Positions 6,325 through 14,333 of a DNA stretch of 18,976 nt are shown in pieces (position 1 is the stretch's first letter; each line of letters begins with the position of its first letter). The notes under the pieces are model-generated. The model was not told the DNA's origin, searched no databases, and saw nothing but the letters and a program-made list of their open reading frames with translations. Origin of the DNA: Burkholderiaceae bacterium (lineage in GTDB: Bacteria; Pseudomonadota; Gammaproteobacteria; Burkholderiales; Burkholderiaceae_C); assembly GCA_017853735.1 (NCBI GenBank), contig JAFMJA010000020.1, positions 1-18,976 of the forward strand, in the 5' to 3' direction. The position numbers and the translations under genes are program-made.

Positions 6325-7242
6325 ATGAAAGCCAACAATATCCTGCAGACCATCGGCAACACACCGCATGTGCGTATCAACCGCCTGTTTGGCGACTTTG
6401 CCAATGTGTGGATCAAGTCCGAGCGTACAAACCCTGGCGGCTCGATCAAGGACCGAATTGCCCTGTCCATGGTGGAAGCCGCAGAAGCCAGCGGTGAGCT
6501 GAAACCAGGCGCCACCATTGTCGAGCCCACTTCGGGCAATACCGGAGTGGGACTGGCCCTGGTGGCCGCCGTCAAAGGCTACAAGCTCATTCTGGTCATG
6601 CCTGACAGCATGTCGATCGAGCGGCGTCGCCTGATGCTGGCCTATGGCGCCAGCTTTGACCTCACACCTCGTGAAAAAGGGATGAAAGGGTCAATCGCTC
6701 GAGCCCAGGAGATCGTGGCGGCAACACCCGGGGCGTGGATGCCGCAGCAATTCGAAAACCCCAACAATATCGAGGTGCATGCACGCACCACTGCCCAGGA
6801 AATACTGGCTGACTTTCCGCACGGCATTGATGCGCTGATCACTGGCGTGGGCACGGGCGGACACCTCAGTGGCACTGCCCGGGTGCTGAAAGCCAAATTT
6901 CCCAATCTCAAGGTATTTGCCGTCGAGCCCGCAGCCTCTCCTGTGATCTCCGGTGGGGCGCCCTCTCCCCATCCGATTCAGGGCATTGGCGCCGGCTTCA
7001 TTCCAAAAAATCTGGACACTGCGCTGCTCGATGGAGTGATCCAGGTGGAGGCCGAACCAGCCAGGGAGATGGCACGGCGCTGCGCCCGCGAAGAAGGCAT
7101 GTTGGTGGGTATCTCCTCGGGGGCTACCCTGCAGGCCATCGCCCAAAAACTTCCTGAACTCCCCGCTGGTGCCACCGTGCTTGGCTTCAATTACGACACC
7201 GGCGAGCGCTATCTGTCGGTCGAAGGTTTTCTGCCCACCTAA
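6325..7242 (+). CDS. cysK: cysteine synthase (O-acetylserine sulfhydrylase)
   Basis: This PLP enzyme makes cysteine from O-acetylserine and sulfide. The product has 305 residues. PLP-lysine K42 lies in NPGGSIKDR, the substrate loop PTSGNTG spans 68-74, the phosphate-binding glycine loop is GVGTGGHLSG, and the CysK-type block IQGIGAGFIPKNLD precedes GISSGA. The IQGIGAGFIP block favours CysK over CysM, although the active-site loop has Gly-Ile where E. coli CysK has Ala-Val. The ATG at 6325 is chosen because TTGGAGGAAT precedes it and the family N-terminus (ILQTIGNTP) begins just after. The frame is open upstream to 6175, but that stretch is antisense rnpB. Its promoter must lie within or beside the oppositely transcribed rnpB. 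Confidence 0.93.
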   Translation: MKANNILQTIGNTPHVRINRLFGDFANVWIKSERTNPGGSIKDRIALSMVEAAEASGELKPGATIVEPTSGNTGVGLALVAAVKGYKLILVMPDSMSIERRRLMLAYGASFDLTPREKGMKGSIARAQEIVAATPGAWMPQQFENPNNIEVHARTTAQEILADFPHGIDALITGVGTGGHLSGTARVLKAKFPNLKVFAVEPAASPVISGGAPSPHPIQGIGAGFIPKNLDTALLDGVIQVEAEPAREMARRCAREEGMLVGISSGATLQAIAQKLPELPAGATVLGFNYDTGERYLSVEGFLPT

Positions 7243-7260
7243 AGACTGAAGATTGCACCT

Positions 7261-7282
7261 GGCCAGTGCCGAATGACTGGCC
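7261..7282. terminator. hairpin downstream of the cysteine synthase gene
   Basis: GGCCAGT (7261-7267) and ACTGGCC (7276-7282) form a perfect 7-bp GC-rich stem with an 8-base loop, 18 bases after the stop codon. It lacks a following T-run, so intrinsic termination is only possible. Confidence 0.35.
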
Positions 7283-7285
7283 CCA

Positions 7286-7296
7286 TAAAATTGACA
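7286..7296 (+). promoter_or_regulatory. possible promoter elements before the FAD oxidoreductase gene
   Basis: A perfect TTGACA (7291-7296) lies about 40 bases upstream of the TTG start, preceded by an overlapping TAAAAT (7286-7291). The position 17-18 bases after TTGACA holds CGATCAC, a poor -10, so the promoter is unproven. The TTGACA is the only strong element in this 94-base gap. Confidence 0.3.
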
Positions 7297-7336
7297 TCCC
7301 ATTTGCCTTTGCCCGATCACCACGGGCCTGCACCCC

Positions 7337-9172
7337 TTGATCCGCCTCACCGAGCTCAAGCTTCCGCTGGAAGCCCTGCCATCCACCCAGCCACGCCCAG
7401 CTGACGCGCCCGCCGATGCCGAGGCGGGCCGATCCCCCTCGGCGCAACCCGTCGCTCATTTGCAAAAGCTGGCAGCAACCCAGCTGGGCATTGAAGAAGG
7501 TGACATTGCATCGCTGCAGGTGTTCAAGCGCAGCTTTGATGCGCGCAAGCAGGCCCTGAACGCCGTCTTTATCGTGGACCTGCAGCTGCGCGATCCGACC
7601 CTGGAGGCAGCGCTGCTGCAGCGCCATGCCAAACATCCGCACATCGGCCCCAGCCCAGATCTGGCCTATCACCCGGCGGCCCAGGCACCCGTGACGCTGA
7701 CCGAGCGGCCGGTGGTGGTGGGCTTTGGACCCTGCGGGATCTTCGCCGCTCTCTTGCTTGCTCAGATGGGCTTTCGCCCGATCGTACTGGAGCGCGGCAG
7801 CATGGTGCGTCAACGTACCCAGGACACCTGGGGCCTGTGGCGTCAAAAAACACTCAAGCCCGAGTCCAATGTCCAATTTGGCGAAGGGGGCGCGGGCACC
7901 TTTTCAGACGGAAAGCTCTACAGCCAGATCAAGGATCCGCGCCATCTGGGTCGCAAGGTGATGGCCGAGTTCGTAAAGGCTGGCGCACCCGCGGACATCC
8001 TGGTGGAGGCGCACCCGCATATTGGCACCTTCAAGCTGGTCAAGGTGGTGGAAAACATGCGTGCGCAGATCATCGCCCTGGGTGGCGAAATCCGCTTCCA
8101 GCAGCGCGTCACCGAGCTGCTGTTGACCGAAGGTGTGTCTGGCGACAAACAGGTGCGTGGCCTCAAGGTGCTTGACCGTGTCTCGGGACAGACCTATGAA
8201 CTGGCGGCTTCCCAGGTGGTGATCGCCCTGGGTCACAGCGCGCGTGACACCTTTGCCATGCTGTTTGACCGTGGTGTCGAAATGCATGCCAAGCCTTTCT
8301 CGGTGGGCTTTCGCATCGAGCACCCGCAAGGCCTGATTGACCGCGCGCGCTGGGGCCGTCATGCCGGCCACCCACTGCTGGGCGCGGCGGATTACAAACT
8401 GGTGCATCATGCCGGCAACGGCCGCGCCGTCTACAGCTTTTGCATGTGCCCTGGCGGCACAGTGGTCGCGGCCACTTCCGAAGCTGGCCGGGTGGTGACC
8501 AATGGCATGAGCCAGTATTCGCGCAATGAGCGCAATGCCAACGCAGGGATTGTGGTGGGGATTGACCCTGAAGACTTCCCCAATGGTCTGGGTGATGTGG
8601 CCGATTGGCAGGCCGCTTTTGGCAACGAAGACGGCCTGCACTATGCATTGCAGGCTGCATCCATGGCCCAGCAGCAACCGCCCCAGCACCATCCATTAGC
8701 CGGTATCGTCTTGCAACGCAAGCTGGAAGCCAGCGCCTATGTGCTGGGTGGCAGCAATTACGAAGCGCCGGGTCAGCTGGTCGGTGATTTTCTGGCCGAC
8801 CGCCCGTCACAGGCATTTGGCACGGTGCTGCCCTCGTACAAGCCTGGCGTGCGTTTGGGCAGCCTTGCCGAGGCTCTGCCTGGCTATGCGATTGAAGCCA
8901 TTCGTGAGGCCCTGCCAGCCTTTGGCCGCAAGATCAAGGGCTTTGACATGGCCGACGCAGTGCTCACCGGGGTGGAGACCCGCACCTCTTCGCCATTGCG
9001 AATTCCTCGTGGACATGATCTGCAAAGCCTGAATGTGCGCGGGCTTTACCCAGCGGGCGAAGGGGCTGGCTATGCGGGGGGCATTCTTTCGGCAGGGGTG
9101 GACGGGATCAAGGTGGCCGAAGCCCTGGCGCTGGAAATGCTGAGTCAGGTGCCAATCGTGGCACCTGACTGA
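7337..9172 (+). CDS. FAD-dependent oxidoreductase (COG2509-type dehydrogenase)
   Basis: The 611-residue product starts with a variable, basic N-terminal domain (1-115; KRSFDARK at 64-71). A Rossmann FAD-binding motif VVVGFGPCGIFAALLLA (126-142) follows, with the ribose-binding acid E152 in VLERG. The family block FGEGGAGTFSDGKL (181-194) and the C-terminal FAD motif LYPAGEGAGYAGGI (about 570-583) are also present. These define the large uncharacterised FAD-dependent dehydrogenase group; no substrate is known. The start is a TTG at 7337, because the family N-terminus (IRLTELKLPL) begins exactly there and no in-frame ATG is near. The ribosome-binding site is weak. It stands alone between a hairpin after cysK and the convergent htpX. 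Its last codons form a 12-bp hairpin. Confidence 0.87.
   Translation: MIRLTELKLPLEALPSTQPRPADAPADAEAGRSPSAQPVAHLQKLAATQLGIEEGDIASLQVFKRSFDARKQALNAVFIVDLQLRDPTLEAALLQRHAKHPHIGPSPDLAYHPAAQAPVTLTERPVVVGFGPCGIFAALLLAQMGFRPIVLERGSMVRQRTQDTWGLWRQKTLKPESNVQFGEGGAGTFSDGKLYSQIKDPRHLGRKVMAEFVKAGAPADILVEAHPHIGTFKLVKVVENMRAQIIALGGEIRFQQRVTELLLTEGVSGDKQVRGLKVLDRVSGQTYELAASQVVIALGHSARDTFAMLFDRGVEMHAKPFSVGFRIEHPQGLIDRARWGRHAGHPLLGAADYKLVHHAGNGRAVYSFCMCPGGTVVAATSEAGRVVTNGMSQYSRNERNANAGIVVGIDPEDFPNGLGDVADWQAAFGNEDGLHYALQAASMAQQQPPQHHPLAGIVLQRKLEASAYVLGGSNYEAPGQLVGDFLADRPSQAFGTVLPSYKPGVRLGSLAEALPGYAIEAIREALPAFGRKIKGFDMADAVLTGVETRTSSPLRIPRGHDLQSLNVRGLYPAGEGAGYAGGILSAGVDGIKVAEALALEMLSQVPIVAPD
9143..9170. repeat. 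perfect 12-bp hairpin covering the oxidoreductase stop region
   Basis: AGTCAGGTGCCA (9143-9154), loop ATCG and TGGCACCTGACT (9159-9170) are a perfect inverted repeat. The right arm ends on the T of the TGA stop codon. No T-run follows, so it may stabilise the 3' end or act as part of a terminator. Confidence 0.8.
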
Positions 9173-9194
9173 TCCGAACTCAGCTCGGTTAGGC

Positions 9195-9218
9195 CGGGCG
9201 CGGGCTCGGCCTCGCCCG
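9195..9218. terminator. GC-rich hairpin between convergent genes
   Basis: CGGGCG (9195-9200) and CGCCCG (9213-9218) pair across a 12-base loop, followed on the plus strand by TTTCGTGT. An alternative fold, AGGCC with GGCCT, overlaps it. It sits just beyond the htpX stop and could terminate either gene; the T-run is short. Confidence 0.3.
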
Positions 9219-9225
9219 TTTCGTG

Positions 9226-10101
9226 TCAATCCCGGGCGTTTTGCAGCGCCGCAATGCGCTCCTCAATAGGCGGATGGGTCGAGAACAACTGGCCTATGCC
9301 GCCCGCAATCCCCATGGCTTGCATGCTCTTGGGCAATTCGGCTGCATGCAGGCCACCTAGACGGGCCAGGGCATTGATCATGGGCTGGCGCCGCCCCATC
9401 AACTGGGCTGCACCTGCATCGGCGCGGAACTCGCGCTGGCGCGAGAACCAGGCCACGACAATGGCGGCCAGAAAGCCCAGGATGATGTCCAGCACGATGG
9501 TGCTGATCATGTAGCCGATGCCAGGGCCGGAGCTTTCCTCGTCATTGCGGCGCAAAAAGCTGTCGACCGCATAGCTGATGACCCGGCTGAGAAACACCAC
9601 AAAGGTGTTCATCACGCCCTGGATCAGGGTCATGGTGACCATGTCTCCGTTGGCAATATGCGCCACCTCATGGCCGATCACCGCCTCCACCTCTTCGCGG
9701 GTCATGTTCTGCAATAGGCCGGTGGACACTGCGACCAGGGCAGAGTTCTTGAAGGCGCCAGTGGCAAAGGCATTGGGGTCACCCTCGAAGATGCCCACTT
9801 CAGGCATGCCGATGCCGGCCTGGTCGGCGAATTTGCGCACGGTATTGACAATCCAGGCCTCATCGGGTGACTGCGGCTGTTCGATCACCCGCACGCCGGC
9901 ACTCCACTTGGCCACCGGCTTGCTGATCAGCAGTGAAATGATCGCGCCGCCAAAGCCGATCACCAGCGCATAGCCCAGCAGCAGGCCCAGGTCCAATCCC
10001 TGGGAAGTCAGGTAACGGTTGACGCCCAGCAGGCTGGCCACAATGCCCAGCACCACCACCACCGCCAGATTGGTCAAAACAAAGAGAATGATTCGTTTCA
10101 T
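9226..10101 (-). CDS. htpX: membrane-bound zinc metalloprotease HtpX
   Basis: HtpX is an inner-membrane M48 protease that degrades damaged membrane proteins. The 291-residue product has two N-terminal membrane segments (about 4-25 and 37-60), the zinc motif HEVAH at 144-148 (catalytic E145), two further hydrophobic stretches (about 158-178 and 195-217) and the third zinc ligand E224 in REFRADAGAA. The C-terminal STHPPIEERI is also typical, and the length fits E. coli HtpX (293). The ATG at 10099-10101 is chosen over one five codons upstream because AAAAGGAAAA (10103-10112) is its ribosome-binding site. It is downstream of a DUF3025 gene across 109 bases, which contain a heat-shock-like promoter. 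Confidence 0.97.
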   Translation of the reverse strand: MKRIILFVLTNLAVVVVLGIVASLLGVNRYLTSQGLDLGLLLGYALVIGFGGAIISLLISKPVAKWSAGVRVIEQPQSPDEAWIVNTVRKFADQAGIGMPEVGIFEGDPNAFATGAFKNSALVAVSTGLLQNMTREEVEAVIGHEVAHIANGDMVTMTLIQGVMNTFVVFLSRVISYAVDSFLRRNDEESSGPGIGYMISTIVLDIILGFLAAIVVAWFSRQREFRADAGAAQLMGRRQPMINALARLGGLHAAELPKSMQAMGIAGGIGQLFSTHPPIEERIAALQNARD

Positions 10102-10149
10102 ATTTTCCTTTTGCAACAGCCCGACACCCGCGAGCCACTGATGCGAATA

Positions 10150-10175
10150 CTATGGGCTGGGTGGCGAAAATCAAG
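10150..10175 (-). promoter_or_regulatory. sigma-32-like heat-shock promoter of htpX
   Basis: On the minus strand CTTGATT (10169-10175), 11 bases, then GCCCATAG (10150-10157) resembles the sigma-32 consensus CTTGAAA / CCCCATNT. Transcription would start near 10143, leaving a leader of about 40 bases. The same stretch can be read as a weaker sigma-70 promoter, TTGATT-16-TAGTAT. htpX is a known heat-shock gene in E. coli, which supports the reading. Confidence 0.55.
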
Positions 10176-10210
10176 CGCTTGGCGTCAAAGCCATACAGTT
10201 TGTAGCCGTT

Positions 10211-10969
10211 TCACACCCGGTCTCTGGCTGCACGAAATACCTCGGTATCGGCATAGAAGTCGGCCTCTGCGTTGGCTGGCCACCAGCCCGGCACGCCCAG
10301 CACTGGCAACGGCTGGTAAGGTTTGCGCTTGAGCACCTCGACATCCAGATGGTCTGCCAGCCAGTCATCGATGTCAGGCAAGTGATCTGATGGCGGGCTG
10401 ATTCGCAGCACATGGGCGGTGATGGCTTTGCGTGGCGTGACCAGTTTTTCCAGCAGGGCATGGCCAAACAGGATCAGATGCGACTCTTGCCACAAGGGTC
10501 GCAACTCGCCAAAAAGACGGTGCCATTGACGCTTGGCCAGCGCCTCCCACAGGATGTCGGGCGCACGCAGCAAGGCGGCGTTTTCGTCAAACACGGTGAC
10601 GGCATCACGCACCGCGCCACGCACCGGGCCCTGGCCAGAGCGCTGGATCTGCTCGGCCTGCACCCGGTTGAGGGCTTGCTTGCTTTGAGGAAAGTGATGC
10701 CAGACCAGGCCATTGAAGAAATCATGCAGGCCATCGCGGGTGGGTACGCAGCGCGACTGGAAAATGAATGACTCATAGGACGCGCCGGCTGGCAACTCGT
10801 CCTGTGGCACGAAACGCAACTGCCCGGATGCCGCCACCGAGCTCAATGCACTGGCGCAGCTTGCGCCGTGCTCGATCTTGTCCGCCAGAAGCTGGCCCAA
10901 TGCGCGATAAGGCCCAAGCCAGGGCGCGGCCCAATCGATGTCGGCGATTTCGGCTAGACCATGCGCCAC
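10211..10969 (-). CDS. DUF3025 domain-containing protein
   Basis: The 252-residue product matches DUF3025. Its central block (about 70-105) reads SYESFIFQSRCVPTRDGLHD, then FFNGLVWHHFPQSKQALNR, the recognised signature. A further conserved-looking tail is LPVLGVPGWWPANAEADFY near the C-terminus. No signal peptide or membrane segment is visible, so it should be cytoplasmic. The function is not known. The start is a GTG at 10967-10969, overlapping the end of pyrC by 16 bases; no in-frame ATG is near and the family-like DWAAPWL segment begins at residue 12. The overlap indicates co-translation with pyrC. In my recollection the family often lies beside pyrC in this bacterial group. Confidence 0.88.
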   Translation of the reverse strand: MAHGLAEIADIDWAAPWLGPYRALGQLLADKIEHGASCASALSSVAASGQLRFVPQDELPAGASYESFIFQSRCVPTRDGLHDFFNGLVWHHFPQSKQALNRVQAEQIQRSGQGPVRGAVRDAVTVFDENAALLRAPDILWEALAKRQWHRLFGELRPLWQESHLILFGHALLEKLVTPRKAITAHVLRISPPSDHLPDIDDWLADHLDVEVLKRKPYQPLPVLGVPGWWPANAEADFYADTEVFRAARDRV

Positions 10970-11985
10970 GGAAGCGATTCGCCGGCACGCAAAGGCTTGA
11001 GTTCGGCTTCTCCAAAAGGGAAACTGCTTGGAGGCTCCCAGCTTTGCCTGCGCAGGCTGATCGTGCCGGTATTTCGCGGCAGGCCATAAAAGTCTGCCCC
11101 GTGGAAACTGGCAAAAGCCTCCAGCCGATGCAAAGCCCCGGCTGCCTCAAAGGCCTCGGCATACATTTCAATCGCCGCATGGGCGGTGTAACAGCCTGCA
11201 CAGCCCACCGCATGCTCTTTCAGGTGTGCCGGATGCGGTGCGCTGTCGGTACCCAGGAAAAATTTAGGATTGCCTCCGGTGGCAGCCGCCACCAGCGCCT
11301 GGCGATGCACTTCGCGCTTGAGCACTGGCAGGCAGTAGTAGTGCGGCCGAATACCGCCGGTGAAGATGGCATTGCGGTTGTACAGCAGGTGGTGTGCCGT
11401 GATGGTGGCGCCCAGCAGGCGGTCAGCCTGTGCCACATACTGCGCCGCCTCCCGGGTGGTGATGTGTTCCATCACGATCTTGAGTTCGGGGAAGTCGCGC
11501 CGCAAGGGAATCAGTTGCTGTTCAATGAACAATGCCTCGCGGTCAAACAGGTCAATTTCAGGCGAGGTCACCTCACCATGCACCAGCAACAACAGGCCTT
11601 CGCGCTGCATCGCCTCCAGGGTCTTGGAGATTTTGCGGATATCGGTCACCCCGGCATCGCTGTTGGTGGTGGCACCTGCCGGGTAGAGCTTGCAGGCCAC
11701 TACACCGGCGGCACGGGCGCGCTGGATTTCTTGCGGGGCGAGATTGTCGGTGAGGTAGAGCGTCATCAGCGGCTCGAAAGCCACACCTGCAGGTACCGCC
11801 GCCTTGATGCGCTGCCGGTAGGCCAGGGCCTGCTCGGCCGTGGTCACGGGGGGCTTGAGGTTGGGCATGATGATCGCGCGACCAAATTGGTGGGCAGTGT
11901 GCGGCACCACCGTGGCCAGTGCTGCGCCGTCGCGCACATGCAGATGCCAGTCATCCGGACGGGTGAGGGTAATTTCTTGGGTCAT
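10954..11985 (-). CDS. pyrC: dihydroorotase PyrC
   Basis: PyrC cyclises carbamoyl-aspartate to dihydroorotate in pyrimidine synthesis. The 343-residue product is the class II (E. coli-type) enzyme, with WHLHVRD (H14, H16), the carboxylated lysine K99 in CKLYPAGATTNS, zinc ligands H136 (LVHGEV) and H174 (MEHITT), and the catalytic D247 in LGTDSAPH. The flexible-loop region CAGCYTAH is also present. E. coli PyrC has 348 residues. The ATG at 11983-11985 is used because the family N-terminus (EITLTRPDDWHLH) begins there. It overlaps the exporter's TGA in ATGA, a four-base overlap typical of coupled translation. The frame stays open upstream only as a shadow of the exporter gene. Confidence 0.97.
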   Translation of the reverse strand: MTQEITLTRPDDWHLHVRDGAALATVVPHTAHQFGRAIIMPNLKPPVTTAEQALAYRQRIKAAVPAGVAFEPLMTLYLTDNLAPQEIQRARAAGVVACKLYPAGATTNSDAGVTDIRKISKTLEAMQREGLLLLVHGEVTSPEIDLFDREALFIEQQLIPLRRDFPELKIVMEHITTREAAQYVAQADRLLGATITAHHLLYNRNAIFTGGIRPHYYCLPVLKREVHRQALVAAATGGNPKFFLGTDSAPHPAHLKEHAVGCAGCYTAHAAIEMYAEAFEAAGALHRLEAFASFHGADFYGLPRNTGTISLRRQSWEPPSSFPFGEAELKPLRAGESLPWRMV

Positions 11986-13853
11986 GGCGCTATTGTCCCC
12001 GAGTCCTTTTCCTCGGCGACTACCGGCTCCTGGCCGCGCTGCTGCAGCGCCCACATCCGGGCATAGGCCCCCCCGGCAGCCAGCAGTTCGTCATGCCGGC
12101 CGCGCTCGACAATGCGGCCCTGCTGCAGCACCAGGATCTGATGGGCGTGAACCACGGTGGACAGGCGATGGGCGATCACCAAGGTGGTCTTGCCCTGGGC
12201 CGCGCTTTCGAGTTCGGCCTGGATGGCACGCTCATTGGCCGAATCCAGCGCCGAGGTGGCTTCATCAAAGATCAGGATAGGCGGATTTTTCAGCAGCGTA
12301 CGGGCGATGGCCACCCGCTGCTTTTCTCCGCCCGAGAGCTTGAGGCCGCGCTCGCCCACCATGGTGGCATAGCCCTGCGGGGTGGCAGCAATGAAGTCAT
12401 GAATGTGCGCGGCGCGCGCAGCCGCTTCCACCTCCAAGCGGCTGGCTCCAGGCCGGCCGTAGGCGATGTTGTATTCCACGGTGTCATTGAAAAGCACCGT
12501 GTCCTGCGGCACGATGCCGATGGCTCGGCGCAAAGAGTCCTGCGTCACCTGCCGGATATCCTGCCCGGCGATCAAAACCTGCCCTTCTTGAACATCGTAG
12601 AAGCGGTAGAGCAGGCGCGCCAAGGTGGATTTGCCAGAACCGGAAGGGCCCACCACCGCCACTGTCTTGCCAGCCGGGATATCGAAGCTCACATCGTGCA
12701 GGATAGTGCGAGCAGGGTCATAGGCAAAGTTCACCTGCTCAAAGCGCACTGACACCTGATTCTCCTGGGCGCCCAGATTCAGCGCACTCGCGCCAGGTGC
12801 ATCGGCCACCTCGCAGGGTCGATCGAGCAGCTTGAACATCTTGTCCAGATCGGTCAGGCTTTGCTTGATCTCCCGGTAAAGCACCCCCAGAAAATTGAGC
12901 GGGATGTAGAGCTGGATCATGAAGGCATTGATCATGACCAGGTCCCCCAAGGTCATGCGCCCATCCATCACGCCCTGGGTGGCGCGCCACAACATGGCCA
13001 CCAGTGCGCAGGCGATGATCAGTTGCTGACCTGTGTTGAGCAGGCTGAGTGTGGCCTGGCTTTTGATGGCAGCACGCCGGTAGTCCTCCAGATTTTCGTC
13101 GTAGCGCCGGGCCTCAAAAGCTTCGTTGTTGAAATACTTGACGGTTTCATAATTCAGCAATGAGTCGATGGCACGGCTGTGGGCGACCGTATCGAGCTCG
13201 TTCATGCGCCGGCGCAACTGGGTACGCCATTCGGTAATGCTGACCGTGAAAGCGATATAGGCTGCCAATGCACCGATGGTGATCCACGCAAACCACAGAT
13301 CAAACTTGACCGCCAACAGGGTCAGCACCAAGCTGACCTCCACCAGGGTGGGCAGGATGCTGTAGATCGAGTAGGAGATCAAGGAGTTGATCGCCCGCGT
13401 GCCGCGCTCAATGTCGCGGGTCATGCCGCCGGTCTGGCGCTCCAGATGAAAGCGCAGGCTGAGCGCGTGCAAATGACGGAACACCTGCAGGGTGATGCTG
13501 CGCACCGCGCCTTCGGTGGCCTTGGCAAATACCAATTCCCGTAGTTCAGTGAAAAACGAGGTCAGAAAACGCAGTGCGCCATAAGCCAGCAACAGCCCTG
13601 CCGGCACCACCCAGAGAGCTGCCGGGTCACCAGGCCGGATGCCCATGCGGTCCACCAACTCCTTGAGCAACAAAGGCACGCCCACATTGGACAGCTTGGC
13701 CCCGACCATAAAGGCCAGGGCCAGCATCACCCGCCACTTGTATTCCCACAGATAGGGCAGCAGGCGCTTGAGGGTGGTCCAGTCCGACCTTGACGCAGTC
13801 GACAAGCTGGCGCCCGCAGGCAAGGCGACGGCACTGGAAGAATGGCTACGCAT
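11982..13853 (-). CDS. Atm1-type ABC exporter (half-transporter, permease plus ATPase)
   Basis: The 623-residue product fuses a six-helix membrane domain (about 40-330) to an ABC ATPase (about 370-605). The ATPase has Walker A GPSGSGKST (402-410), the Q-loop Q450, signature LSGGEKQ (506-512), Walker B ILIFDE (526-531) and the H-loop H562. In the membrane domain, the segment SLLNYETVKYFNNEAFE (about 231-247) is the hallmark of the Atm1/HMT1 group. Members export glutathione-linked sulfur or metal compounds and are tied to Fe-S assembly and heavy-metal tolerance. It acts as a homodimer in the inner membrane. I chose the ATG at 13853 over a TTG three codons upstream; neither has a good ribosome-binding site. 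It heads the pyrC-DUF3025-htpX unit. The exported substrate here is inferred from the family. Confidence 0.92.
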   Translation of the reverse strand: MRSHSSSAVALPAGASLSTASRSDWTTLKRLLPYLWEYKWRVMLALAFMVGAKLSNVGVPLLLKELVDRMGIRPGDPAALWVVPAGLLLAYGALRFLTSFFTELRELVFAKATEGAVRSITLQVFRHLHALSLRFHLERQTGGMTRDIERGTRAINSLISYSIYSILPTLVEVSLVLTLLAVKFDLWFAWITIGALAAYIAFTVSITEWRTQLRRRMNELDTVAHSRAIDSLLNYETVKYFNNEAFEARRYDENLEDYRRAAIKSQATLSLLNTGQQLIIACALVAMLWRATQGVMDGRMTLGDLVMINAFMIQLYIPLNFLGVLYREIKQSLTDLDKMFKLLDRPCEVADAPGASALNLGAQENQVSVRFEQVNFAYDPARTILHDVSFDIPAGKTVAVVGPSGSGKSTLARLLYRFYDVQEGQVLIAGQDIRQVTQDSLRRAIGIVPQDTVLFNDTVEYNIAYGRPGASRLEVEAAARAAHIHDFIAATPQGYATMVGERGLKLSGGEKQRVAIARTLLKNPPILIFDEATSALDSANERAIQAELESAAQGKTTLVIAHRLSTVVHAHQILVLQQGRIVERGRHDELLAAGGAYARMWALQQRGQEPVVAEEKDSGTIAP

Positions 13854-13895
13854 AAGAGACAATCTGAAATATCAAGCTTGCAGGGATTGTCCCCC

Positions 13896-14315
13896 ATGTC
13901 CACCGCCCCTTTCGCAACTGCTGCCGCCCTCTCACCGCCCTCCGACGAAGAGTTGGTGCTCAAGGTCATCCCCATGCCAGCCGACTGCAACGCCAATGGC
14001 GACATTTTTGGCGGCTGGGTCATGGCCCAGGTGGACCTGGCTGGCTCAGTGATTCCGGCCCGCTATGCTGGCGGACGTATTGCCACGGTGGCGGTCAATG
14101 AGTTCATCTTCAAGCAGCCGGTGCGCGTCGGCGATATTCTTTCCTTTTATTCCAAGCTGACCCGGGTGGGTCGTACCTCGCTAAGCGTCAAGGTGGAAGT
14201 GTTTGCCGAGCGCTTTCGCGCCCAGGGCCAGTTTGTCAAGGTGACTGAGGCCAATCTGACCTATGTGGCGATCGATGAATCGGGGCAACCGCGCGAAGTA
14301 CCGCACCGCCCCTAA
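13896..14315 (+). CDS. yciA: acyl-CoA thioesterase, YciA-like hotdog fold
   Basis: The 139-residue product hydrolyses acyl-CoA thioesters. The family signature DCNANGDIFGGWVMAQVDLAG (about 30-50) contains the likely catalytic D47, followed by the hotdog beta-strands (FIFKQPVRVGD, SLSVKVEVFAE, LTYVAID). The ATG at 13896 is preferred, with AGGGA about nine bases upstream. An in-frame ATG at 13842 would add 18 out-of-family residues and overlap the start of the divergent exporter. The gene faces a convergent hotdog gene 18 bases downstream. YciA proteins favour medium to long acyl-CoAs, but specificity cannot be read here. Confidence 0.92.
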   Translation: MSTAPFATAAALSPPSDEELVLKVIPMPADCNANGDIFGGWVMAQVDLAGSVIPARYAGGRIATVAVNEFIFKQPVRVGDILSFYSKLTRVGRTSLSVKVEVFAERFRAQGQFVKVTEANLTYVAIDESGQPREVPHRP

Positions 14316-14333
14316 GCCAGCGTACCAGTCCCG

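Noticed and set aside
5420..7242. A new regulatory cassette made of Rrf2, rnpB and cysK
   Set aside because: Adjacency alone is not enough. rnpB is an ordinary class A RNase P RNA and there is no visible shared operator; kept only as separate findings.
10768..12066. A 432-codon open frame on the plus strand opposite pyrC
   Set aside because: PyrC is unmistakable on the minus strand, and the antisense product is compositionally odd and matches no family I know.
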